A DNA stretch of 16,881 bases from EX4572-165 sp002254885 (GTDB taxonomy: Archaea; Thermoplasmatota; E2; DHVEG-1). The DNA lies in NCBI GenBank assembly GCA_029939595.1, contig JAOZSQ010000050.1, positions 1-16,881 of the forward strand, read 5' to 3'. The stretch's first letter is position 1. Each line of letters opens with the position of its first letter. The translations under genes and the position numbers were made by a program. Below are positions 1-7,056 of the stretch, piece by piece. Under the pieces are notes generated by a model, which searched no databases, had not been told where the DNA came from, and saw only the letters and a program-made list of their open reading frames with translations.

Positions 1-4
1 CAAA

Positions 5-23
5 ATAAAGGAAAATCCTTTAT
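5..23. repeat. Perfect AT-rich inverted repeat upstream of ipk
   Basis: ATAAAGGA-AAA-TCCTTTAT is a perfect 8-bp palindrome with a 3-base centre, ending about 77 bases before the likely ipk start and upstream of its TATA box. It could be an operator for the isoprenoid operon or a weak hairpin at the 3' end of a gene lying to the left. The arms are too AT-rich for a convincing terminator stem, and the upstream gene is outside the window. Confidence 0.45.
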
Positions 24-70
24 GTCACGAAAAAAATAATATATTTTTTGTTTTTAACATCTGAAAATCT

Positions 71-78
71 TTTATAAC
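71..78 (+). promoter_or_regulatory. TATA box of the ipk-fni-idsA-gltX operon, leaderless transcript likely
   Basis: TTTATAAC is centred about 25 bases before the ATG at 100, the usual archaeal TATA-to-start-site distance. Transcription would therefore begin at or next to the start codon. No Shine-Dalgarno motif lies before ATG 97 or 100, which agrees with a leaderless mRNA. A second AT-rich stretch at 30-50 is a weaker alternative that would give a leader of roughly 30 bases. Confidence 0.5.
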
Positions 79-99
79 AAATAACAGATGTGTTCTATG

Positions 100-876
100 A
101 TGTATCTAATTAAATTTGGTGGAAGTGTAATAACTGAGAAATCCAATAAGAATGCCGTTTTTAAGAAATCTATAATGGATAAGTTAGCAGAATCATTAGC
201 TTCTGCAGGAAAAGAATACGTCATTGTGCATGGAGCAGGATCGTTTGGGCATGTCCTTGCAAAAAAACATGATCTCAATAATGGGTTTCAATCTGATAAA
301 CAACGAATTGGTTTTTCTATGACACAAACCAAAGTACAACAATTAAACACTTATGTTTTACAATCCTTACAAAAACAGGGTTTACCTACGGTATCAATTC
401 CACCTCATGCAACAATATCATTGAATAATCATGTGGAAAATGAGTTTCAAAAAGAAATATATAATAAATATCTTTCAAAAGGTTTCATACCTGTTACCTA
501 TGGAGATGTTGTATTAGATAAAACACTTGGTTTTTCAATATGCTCAGGAGATCTACTCATTGAATCATTATCCGAGAGTTTTAAACCAGAAAAAGTAATT
601 TTTGTTATGGATGAAGATGGATTATATAAAGAAAATCCAAAAATGAATCCTAACACAGCATTTATAGATCATATTTCAAGTGAAGAACTCAATTCTCTAA
701 ACACAAAACTTGATGATCATGCGGATGTAACTGGTGGAATGCAAGGAAAAATTAAAACCATATTACAAATTACAAACCATAATGTTGATGTTCTTCTACT
801 AAATGGTAATAAACCAGATCGTCTATATGATGCTCTTGTTGGAAATGAAACAAAGTATACTTTGATACAACGGTGA
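100..876 (+). CDS. ipk: Isopentenyl phosphate kinase
   Basis: This enzyme phosphorylates isopentenyl phosphate to isopentenyl diphosphate with ATP, the last step of the archaeal mevalonate route, in the cytosol. The 258-residue product belongs to the amino acid kinase fold. It starts with the nucleotide-binding KFGGSVITEK segment and has HGAGSFGH near residue 50, which carries the histidine that defines isopentenyl phosphate kinases. Late in the protein DVTGGMQGKI fits the family's phosphate-binding region. Starts at 88 and 97 are also open. ATG 100 puts the conserved lysine at residue 5, as I recall for Thermoplasma IPK, and fits the TATA spacing. It is the first gene of a four-gene operon, and fni follows with a start just downstream of its stop. 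No mevalonate kinase gene is visible to the left. Confidence 0.93.
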   Translation: MYLIKFGGSVITEKSNKNAVFKKSIMDKLAESLASAGKEYVIVHGAGSFGHVLAKKHDLNNGFQSDKQRIGFSMTQTKVQQLNTYVLQSLQKQGLPTVSIPPHATISLNNHVENEFQKEIYNKYLSKGFIPVTYGDVVLDKTLGFSICSGDLLIESLSESFKPEKVIFVMDEDGLYKENPKMNPNTAFIDHISSEELNSLNTKLDDHADVTGGMQGKIKTILQITNHNVDVLLLNGNKPDRLYDALVGNETKYTLIQR

Positions 877-881
877 ATAAA

Positions 882-1922
882 ATGGATCAGATAGAATCTC
901 GAAAAGATGAACATGTCCGTATTGCTTTGGAAAAAGATGTTGCTGCTTCACATAATTATTGGGATGATGTGATATTGACACATAATGCCCTCCCTGAAAT
1001 TGATAAAAACGGGATTGATCTCAAAATAAAGCTTTTAAATAAAACTTTAGAGGCACCTATTGTCATTTCTGCAATGACTGGCGGATACCATTTAGCAAAA
1101 GATATCAACGAACGTCTTGCGTATGCTGCTGCTGATTTTCAGATTGCAATGGGGGTTGGATCACAAAGAGCGGCATTAAAAAATGAAAATTTAAAAGATA
1201 CATATAGTGTGATCAAAGACTATGACGTTCCTCTTCGTATTGGAAACATTGGAGCATCTCAACTAGTGATCTGGGGTCATAAAAAAACTATGGATTATAT
1301 TCATCAGATGGTTGATATGATAGATGCTCATGCGATTGCAGTTTGTCTAAATTTTTTACAAGAGGTTGTACAGTTCGAAGGGGAAGCAAATGCTAAAGGT
1401 TGTCTTCAAGAGATAGCAAAACTTGCTGATGCTATTGATATTCCAATTATTGTAAAGGAATCTGGGGCGGGAATTTCGTTTGGTGTTGCAAAGCAATTAG
1501 CCGAAACCAATATTGCAGCTATTGACGTTGGAGGTCTTAGTGGAACATCATTTTCAGCTATTGAACATTTTAGAGCAAAAATGCATTTTGATGGATATCA
1601 TGCTCGTGGTGGAAAAACATTTTGGGATTGGGGGATTTCAACACCGAAATCAATTCTAAATGTTGGTGAAGCAACAGAAGGGAATATGCCAGTTATTAGT
1701 ACAGGTGGCATAAGAAATGGTTTAGATGCTGCACGTGCAATTTCATTAGGTGCAGATGCAGCAGGTGTTGCTCAGGTCATGTTGAAACCTGCAACAAAAA
1801 GTAAACAGGCCACAATTTTTGAAATGGATATGATCATAAAGGAATTACGTGCTGCAATGTTTCTTACTGGGTCTGAAACAGTTGAAAAATTAAAATGTGC
1901 TGAGGTGGATGTATGGATTTAA
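882..1922 (+). CDS. fni: Type 2 isopentenyl-diphosphate delta-isomerase (FMN-dependent)
   Basis: It interconverts IPP and DMAPP using reduced FMN and Mg2+, supplying the allylic starter for the prenyl synthase encoded next. The 346-residue product shows the family landmarks in order: RKDEH at 7-11, SAMTGG at 63-68 and GVGSQR at 91-96 for FMN and substrate, GNIGA, LNFLQE at 156-161, and the C-terminal STGGIRNGLDAARA flavin-phosphate loop. ATG 882 is preferred because GGTGA at 872-876 sits 5 bases before it, and because it gives Arg7/Lys8, Gln160 and Glu161 the numbers I remember for the Sulfolobus enzyme. GTG 873 would add three residues. One oddity is that the normally conserved histidine of HLNxxQE is Cys155 here, and the usual proline two residues after the Asn is Phe. 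The remaining motifs look intact, so the assignment is secure. Confidence 0.94.
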   Translation: MDQIESRKDEHVRIALEKDVAASHNYWDDVILTHNALPEIDKNGIDLKIKLLNKTLEAPIVISAMTGGYHLAKDINERLAYAAADFQIAMGVGSQRAALKNENLKDTYSVIKDYDVPLRIGNIGASQLVIWGHKKTMDYIHQMVDMIDAHAIAVCLNFLQEVVQFEGEANAKGCLQEIAKLADAIDIPIIVKESGAGISFGVAKQLAETNIAAIDVGGLSGTSFSAIEHFRAKMHFDGYHARGGKTFWDWGISTPKSILNVGEATEGNMPVISTGGIRNGLDAARAISLGADAAGVAQVMLKPATKSKQATIFEMDMIIKELRAAMFLTGSETVEKLKCAEVDVWI

Positions 1923-2896
1923 AACAAGAAATACAGAATCGAGCTAATATATTCAATGAATCACTTAACCAGTTTCTAGTTCGAAATAAACCAGATAATC
2001 TTTATGATGCTGCTCGTCATCTGCCAATGGCCGGTGGCAAACGATTACGACCTGTTCTATCAATGCTTTGTTGTGAAGCAGTAGGTAGCAGTCATAAGGA
2101 TGTGATTCCATTTGCAATTGGTGTGGAGCTTATTCATAATTTTTCATTGGTACATGATGATATTATGGATAAATCCCATCTTAGAAGGAATCTTCCAACA
2201 GTTCATATTGAATATGGTGAACCAACAGCAATTATTGCAGGGGATCTTCTATTTGCAAAAGCATTTGAAGCACTTGAAAAATATTCCAAAAAAATGAACG
2301 GATATTGCAGGTTATATGAGCTTCTTCTAAGATCGGTCATTGAAGTTTGTGAAGGTCAGCAATTTGATATGAATTTTGAGAAACGTCATTTGGTTTCAGA
2401 AGAAGAATACCTCAACATGATAGAGAAAAAGACCGCTGCGTTATTTCGTATATCTTCAGAGGGCGGAGCACTTACCGCAGAAGCATCAGAACAGGTTCAA
2501 CAATCCTTTTCAATTTACGGTACATCATTAGGTCTTGCATTCCAAATACATGATGATTATCTTGATATGAGCAGTACAGAAGAATCATTAGGAAAGGACA
2601 TTGGAAATGATATACGTAATGGAAAGAAAACATTGATTGCGGTTCATGCATTGACACATGCAAAAGGTGAAAACAAAAAAGTTTTAAATAGGATATTTGG
2701 AAAAAGAGATGCAACAGAAGATGAAATACAAAAAGTGTATTCAATATTTAGAGATGCAGGTTCAATTGAATATGCAAAGCAAAAGGCACTCATTTACAGT
2801 TCAAAAGCAATTAAAGCATTAGATGAAGTAGCAGATAATGATGCAAAAAAAATATTAATCGGACTTGCAAACTATGCAATAACTCGTGAGAATTAA
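1913..2896 (+). CDS. idsA: Geranylgeranyl diphosphate synthase (short-chain polyprenyl synthase)
   Basis: This trans-prenyltransferase extends DMAPP with IPP, most likely to C20 GGPP for archaeol lipids. The 327-residue product has the GGKRLRP motif at 41-47, the first Asp-rich motif DDIMD at 82-86 and the second, DDYLD, at 214-218. A lysine-threonine pair at 173-174 fits the family. Phe77 lies five residues before the first Asp-rich motif. A bulky aromatic there is what limits archaeal GGPP synthases to C20, so GGPP is favoured over longer chains. The start overlaps the end of fni by ten bases, with GAGGTG at 1902-1907 placed 5 bases before the ATG, which indicates coupled translation. Farnesyl diphosphate is a possible intermediate product. 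Confidence 0.93.
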   Translation: MDLKQEIQNRANIFNESLNQFLVRNKPDNLYDAARHLPMAGGKRLRPVLSMLCCEAVGSSHKDVIPFAIGVELIHNFSLVHDDIMDKSHLRRNLPTVHIEYGEPTAIIAGDLLFAKAFEALEKYSKKMNGYCRLYELLLRSVIEVCEGQQFDMNFEKRHLVSEEEYLNMIEKKTAALFRISSEGGALTAEASEQVQQSFSIYGTSLGLAFQIHDDYLDMSSTEESLGKDIGNDIRNGKKTLIAVHALTHAKGENKKVLNRIFGKRDATEDEIQKVYSIFRDAGSIEYAKQKALIYSSKAIKALDEVADNDAKKILIGLANYAITREN

Positions 2897-2900
2897 GATA

Positions 2901-4616
2901 ATGACCTCTGAGAATATACAGAAAACAGCAAGAAAATATGCATTGCAAAATGCAGTTCAATTTGAAGGATCAGCACAGTTAAAGGCAGTAATTGGAAAAG
3001 TTATTGCGGTGTTTCAAAAAAAGGGAATTCATCCAAAAGAGATAATACCTCTTGTAAAAAAAACTGTTGATGATGTAAATGGTTTATCTAAGGATCAACA
3101 GCGAGATGAACTTGAAACTCTGGCCCCTGAACTTCTTATCAAAGAAAAAAAGGTAAGGGATTTTTCCCTATCTGATCTTCCATTTGCAGAAGATAAAAAA
3201 GTGATTACACGTTTTCCACCTGAACCAAATGGTTATTTACATATAGGACATGCAAAAGCTGCAATCATTGATTATGAATATGCAAAAAAATATGATGGAT
3301 CATTTATTCTTCGTTTTGATGATACGAATCCTGAGAAAGACTGTGTAGAGTTTTATGATGCACAGAAACAGGATTTGAAATGGCTGGGGATTAAATGGGA
3401 TAAAAGTTATCATACCTCTGATAATTTAAAGATGCATTATGAGCTATGTTTACAGCTTCTAAAACAGTCTGATGCCTATGTCTGTTTATGTGATGCAGAG
3501 AATATTAAAATGGGTCGTCAGAAAAAGAAGAATTGTCCTTGTAGAAATCTTCCTTCTGAGATTCATGTTGATCAATGGGAACAACTTTTATCTTCAACAC
3601 TTGATAATGGTATTGTTAGATTAAAAGCAGATATGAAAAGTTTAAACACAGCAATGCGTGACCCTACTCTTTTTAGAATTATTACCACCCCTCATCCATT
3701 ACAAAAAGACCGTTTTCATATATGGCCTACCTATGATTTTGCAGGAGCTGTTGAGGATAGTATAAGTGGGGTTACACATCCATTTAGAACAAAGGAATAT
3801 GAACTTAGAGATGAAGTGTATTTTTATTTACTTGATAAACTAGGTTTAAGAAAACCACATCTCATGGAATTTGCTAGATTATCAATTGAAGGAATGCCTG
3901 TTTCCAAACGAAAAATAACTCCTCTTATTGAAAACGGGTCAGTTTCAGGATATGATGATGTACGACTTCCTACGCTGAGAGGACTAAAAAAAAGAGGTAT
4001 TGTACCAAAGGCCATTAAGAAATTTGTGTTTTCTCAAGGTATCTCAAAAGTAGAGTCTATTGTTTCCTTTGGATTAGTTGAAGCAGAAAATAGAAAAATC
4101 ATTGACCCTGTTTCAAAAAGATTATTTTTTGTTTCTGATCCTGTGGAACTTATTGTATCGGGTATACAAAAAAAATCTATTGTCATGCCGTTTCATCCCA
4201 CAGATAAATCCCTAGGAACTCGATCTGTTTTAATTGATGATTCCTTTTATGTTCCTCGTGAAGATATTGCATCGTTAAATGTGGGGGATACATTTCGATT
4301 AAAGGATCTTTGTAATGTGAAAATCCAGAAGAAAAATGATAAGATTTATGGTATGTATGCTGGTGAGGAATTAATAGCAAAATCAAAAAAGATTCAATGG
4401 ACATCAAAGGATGCCTTATCAATAGATGTCTTCAAACCTGAGGTCTTATTTAAAAATGATACATTCAATGAAAATAGCCTTCAAGTTATCCATGGAAATG
4501 TGGAACCAGCTATAAAGAAATTAAAAGATGGGGAAATAGTTCAATTTGAACGTTTTGGTTTTGTACGAATTGAGAAAGAGAATGACGTAATAAAAGGTTT
4601 TTTTACTCATCGGTAA
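2901..4616 (+). CDS. gltX: Glutamyl-tRNA synthetase, archaeal type
   Basis: This class I synthetase charges tRNA-Glu. In archaea that lack GlnRS the enzyme usually also mischarges tRNA-Gln for later amidation. The product is 571 residues. An archaeal N-terminal helical extension covers about 1-90, and the Rossmann fold follows with HIGH at 114-117. A Cys cluster (C195, C197, C212, C214) looks like a zinc site, VSKRK at 334-338 serves as the KMSKS loop, and a beta-barrel anticodon-binding half ends the protein. The order SGYDDVRLPTLRGL after the KMSKS-like loop is characteristic of archaeal GluRS/GlnRS. ATG 901 bases past 2000 (position 2901) is preferred over GTG 2886 because MTSENIQKTARKYALQNA matches typical N-termini. 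The gene begins four bases after the idsA stop and closes the operon. Confidence 0.94.
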   Translation: MTSENIQKTARKYALQNAVQFEGSAQLKAVIGKVIAVFQKKGIHPKEIIPLVKKTVDDVNGLSKDQQRDELETLAPELLIKEKKVRDFSLSDLPFAEDKKVITRFPPEPNGYLHIGHAKAAIIDYEYAKKYDGSFILRFDDTNPEKDCVEFYDAQKQDLKWLGIKWDKSYHTSDNLKMHYELCLQLLKQSDAYVCLCDAENIKMGRQKKKNCPCRNLPSEIHVDQWEQLLSSTLDNGIVRLKADMKSLNTAMRDPTLFRIITTPHPLQKDRFHIWPTYDFAGAVEDSISGVTHPFRTKEYELRDEVYFYLLDKLGLRKPHLMEFARLSIEGMPVSKRKITPLIENGSVSGYDDVRLPTLRGLKKRGIVPKAIKKFVFSQGISKVESIVSFGLVEAENRKIIDPVSKRLFFVSDPVELIVSGIQKKSIVMPFHPTDKSLGTRSVLIDDSFYVPREDIASLNVGDTFRLKDLCNVKIQKKNDKIYGMYAGEELIAKSKKIQWTSKDALSIDVFKPEVLFKNDTFNENSLQVIHGNVEPAIKKLKDGEIVQFERFGFVRIEKENDVIKGFFTHR

Positions 4617-4679
4617 CTTTTTAAATTTTCATGCTTTAACAATTTTGGAATATATGGATCATTTGAGGATGGGATAAAG

Positions 4680-5366
4680 ATGAAATTAAAGAGAAAATTA
4701 ACGCTTCTGTTTATAGGAATAATATTATTATATTGCTGTTCATTTATTGTAGCAGCACAACAGGAAACTGAAATAGGTCTTTTTTCTGATACGCAAACAA
4801 TAGTAGTTGTAATAGGTATAGCAGCAATAATTATAGCATTATTTACAGCAGGTGGAATCAAATATGTCACACCAGATAATGTACTTGATACAAGTGTACG
4901 AAAAAATCTATATGAATATATTGATGAGTATCCTGGCTCACATTTACGAGAAATAGCTCGTGAATTGGATCTAAAACCTAGCAATGCTGCTTGGCATCTT
5001 AGAAAACTAGAACAGACAAATCTTATCCGAAGTAGAGCAATAGGTGGGAAAAAAGTATTTTACCTTGTTGAAGGGGGTATTGAATCTCGCCGTGAAGCAG
5101 TAGCAAGCTCTATTCTACGAAATCAAAATGCATTAAACATTATGGAATTCTTGATAAAAAATCCAAATAAACATTTACTTGAAATCGCTAATGCACTTGA
5201 TTTAAATCATCACACAGTAAAATGGCACATTAAAAAAATGTACATTGCTGAATTAATAGATGGTGATACAAGCAATTCAACCTATCCTGTATATTATCCA
5301 ACAGAAACAGGAATTAATGTAATAAAACAAATTGGAAAAAAAATAGGAATGGGGAAAGCGTCTTAG
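4680..5366 (+). CDS. Membrane-anchored regulator with two winged-helix domains
   Basis: The 228-residue product has a basic N-terminus, a hydrophobic segment at 8-26, a short outer loop, and a second membrane segment at 39-60. Two winged helix-turn-helix domains follow at about 68-132 and 147-220. The helices HLREIARELDLKPSNAAWHL and HLLEIANALDLNHHTVKWHI are clear internal duplicates of the DNA-recognition unit. The likely arrangement is two membrane passes with both DNA-binding domains in the cytosol. Ligand and targets are unknown, and the exposed loop is too short to be a sensor domain. GAGGAT at 4665-4670 is a ribosome binding site about 9 bases before ATG. AATATATGG at 4649-4657 lies at TATA distance from the ATG, so two start modes are possible. 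It is separated from gltX by 63 bases and meets the aEF-1beta gene tail to tail. Confidence 0.8.
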   Translation: MKLKRKLTLLFIGIILLYCCSFIVAAQQETEIGLFSDTQTIVVVIGIAAIIIALFTAGGIKYVTPDNVLDTSVRKNLYEYIDEYPGSHLREIARELDLKPSNAAWHLRKLEQTNLIRSRAIGGKKVFYLVEGGIESRREAVASSILRNQNALNIMEFLIKNPNKHLLEIANALDLNHHTVKWHIKKMYIAELIDGDTSNSTYPVYYPTETGINVIKQIGKKIGMGKAS

Positions 5367-5635
5367 ATTCTTCCCACATCTACAACTTCAACGCTTTCAG
5401 CGTTTTTAATTTTTGAAAGTGTTTCAACAATTGGATCAATTCCACCTTCGGAATCAGGAACTGCAACAGTTACATCAAGACCTCTTAATCCAAATGCAAT
5501 ATCTTTAACTTCAATTTTTCCTAATCGAACTGGTTCTTTAACCACTTGCTTTACTTGATTTTCTATTTCTTGCATTTCTTCGTCGCTAAGGACGTTTCCT
5601 GGCATAATTCGAATTAATGCTATTACTTCACCCAT
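5363..5635 (-). CDS. ef1b: Translation elongation factor aEF-1beta
   Basis: This is the nucleotide exchange factor that reloads aEF-1alpha with GTP during protein synthesis. The 90-residue product has the usual archaeal length and begins MGEVIALIRIMPGN. The centre carries IAFGLRGLDVTVAVPDSEGG, and it ends in the SVEVVDVGRI pattern of the family's ferredoxin-like fold. A purine-rich GGGGGT at about 5645-5650 (read on the minus strand) precedes ATG by roughly 9 bases. It lies 36 bases downstream of the zinc-ribbon gene and is probably cotranscribed with it. Its TAA shares bases with the TAG of the converging winged-helix gene, so there is no spacer for a terminator between the two convergent transcripts. 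Confidence 0.93.
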   Translation of the reverse strand: MGEVIALIRIMPGNVLSDEEMQEIENQVKQVVKEPVRLGKIEVKDIAFGLRGLDVTVAVPDSEGGIDPIVETLSKIKNAESVEVVDVGRI

Positions 5636-5671
5636 AAGATGTTTACCCCCTAATACGGTTATATTTGTTGT

Positions 5672-5836
5672 TTAAGGTCCTATAAATCCACATTTTGGAC
5701 AGGTGTATTTGATATTTTGTTCTCTGCAACTTCCACATCTGCCAATATCTTTATCGCATGTTGGACAAATGAATGTTGTTGACCCAGTTTCAAAAAGTCC
5801 TTTTCCACAGGAAATACAACGTTCTGCTTGTTTCAT
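5672..5836 (-). CDS. 54-residue zinc-ribbon protein next to aEF-1beta (DUF1610/COG2888-like)
   Basis: The small gene reads ATG AAA CAA GCA GAA CGT TGT and ends at TAA 5672-5674. The 54-residue product has four CxxC pairs (C7/C10, C24/C27, C34/C37, C46/C49), enough ligands for two zinc ions, and ends CPKCGFIGP. I recognise it as the archaeal DUF1610 zinc-ribbon family, predicted to bind RNA and act in translation, which commonly sits beside the aEF-1beta gene. Haloarchaeal members of similar size form two zinc fingers in one compact protein. The pairing with aEF-1beta supports a translation role, but the exact function is not known. It is the first gene of the pair and has its own promoter. 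Confidence 0.88.
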   Translation of the reverse strand: MKQAERCISCGKGLFETGSTTFICPTCDKDIGRCGSCREQNIKYTCPKCGFIGP

Positions 5837-5859
5837 ATGGACAGCTGAATAAAGTTCTA

Positions 5860-5870
5860 TTATATAAAAT
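5860..5870 (-). promoter_or_regulatory. TATA box of the zinc-ribbon/aEF-1beta pair
   Basis: On the minus strand this reads ATTTTATATAA, a near-ideal archaeal TATA element. Its centre is about 29 bases before the zinc-ribbon ATG at 5836, so transcription should start within a few bases of that codon and give a leaderless or nearly leaderless mRNA. No Shine-Dalgarno motif precedes the ATG. Confidence 0.6.
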
Positions 5871-5901
5871 ATATTGGTGAATAAATGTGATTAGTTCTAT
5901 G

Positions 5902-6981
5902 TTAATCTTCATTTTGTTCATCTGTGGAGATCATATCGGTTGAAAATGATGCAACGGATTTGAAAATTTTATATTGAAATATTGCACCTACAATCAATCC
6001 CATGTGATAAGTAATAAATCGAAAGAGTAAAACAAATACTCCAAGTAATGATGCATTTATAAAAACGCCATAAAGAGCCGCTACTCCTCCTTCTGAAACA
6101 CCTGAACTTCCAGGTGTTGTCGGCATCATTGCAATAAGAACAAGAAGGATTTGTGCAGCACAAGATTCCAGGATAAATGGTTCAATCCCTAGGCCCATAA
6201 GAAGAAAAATAGGTATAATCCAACCTGTCATCCAAAATAATGCAGTAATTATACCTGCGAAAAGAAGATTTTTTTTACCTTTTGTAACAAAAAAAGTCAT
6301 ACTATCATGGAAATTATCAACTTCCTTTGAAATTCGGTTAAGGATGTGAGGTGAAGGATTTTCTTTTTTTCTAAATCGGTTTAAAAATGAGGCGATTTTT
6401 ATAATGAATTTTTTTATTTTCTCAGGTTGTCTGATAGTATAAATAAATAGTATGACAAAAAGAATGAACAGAATGACGGCAATGTAAAGTCCGATTTTGA
6501 GGTAATCGTTTGTGATGTAGTTACCAAAGAAAAAAAACGCAAATGGTATGCAGAAAAGGAAGAATAACGCATCGAGCAGGCGTTCGCCAAGGGTCGCAGC
6601 AGTTGCCCCTCCAACATTTAAACCTTTTTTGTTGAGTAAATAAATACGAACTGGTTCGCCCCCTGCCATGGAAGGAGTGATATTTGCAAGAAATAGATTT
6701 GCAAGAACAATCTTAGTTGATTCAATAAGTGAGATATTAAAATTTTGATCTATTGCATTGCTCAATATCTTTAATCTAAGGCCCCATAGTACCCAGTAAA
6801 CGATGTTGATACATGCAGCCGCAATAAAGAACTCATATCTGATGTTTCCATTTTTAAGATAATTAATTGTTTGATCATTAATTGTGTAATAAAGAAGGAT
6901 TACAATAATTGATACACTTAAAAGTATACTGAATAGAATTGATTTTTTAACGGTTTTTTTCTTTTTTGTATCTGAACTCAC
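5902..6981 (-). CDS. UPF0104/flippase-like integral membrane protein
   Basis: The 359-residue protein belongs to the family of the lysylphosphatidylglycerol synthase membrane domain, often called flippase-like. It has about eight hydrophobic segments, the first at 14-32. Two family signatures are visible: NITPSMAGGEPVRIYLL at 100-116 and PTTPGSSGVSEGG at 287-299. A basic cytosolic loop lies at about 184-236. Only the membrane domain is present, with no aminoacyltransferase half. Homologues beside glycosyltransferase genes are thought to move lipids or lipid-linked sugars across the membrane, but the substrate cannot be read from sequence. The start is GTG 6981, with no good ribosome binding site nearby. 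A CATAAAGG box at about 7002-7009 could serve a leaderless start. It is the last gene of the glycan cluster, 75 bases after its neighbour. Confidence 0.82.
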   Translation of the reverse strand: MSSDTKKKKTVKKSILFSILLSVSIIVILLYYTINDQTINYLKNGNIRYEFFIAAACINIVYWVLWGLRLKILSNAIDQNFNISLIESTKIVLANLFLANITPSMAGGEPVRIYLLNKKGLNVGGATAATLGERLLDALFFLFCIPFAFFFFGNYITNDYLKIGLYIAVILFILFVILFIYTIRQPEKIKKFIIKIASFLNRFRKKENPSPHILNRISKEVDNFHDSMTFFVTKGKKNLLFAGIITALFWMTGWIIPIFLLMGLGIEPFILESCAAQILLVLIAMMPTTPGSSGVSEGGVAALYGVFINASLLGVFVLLFRFITYHMGLIVGAIFQYKIFKSVASFSTDMISTDEQNED

Positions 6982-7056
6982 AAAAGGGATATTTTCTGAT
7001 ACCTTTATGATTCTTATGGTTTACAAATTATTTTTTTCAATAAACATTATTTAACA

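Noticed and set aside
4607..4984. Minus-strand frame of 125 codons over the winged-helix gene
   Set aside because: It is antisense to a gene with clear domains, and shows no motif or ribosome binding site of its own.
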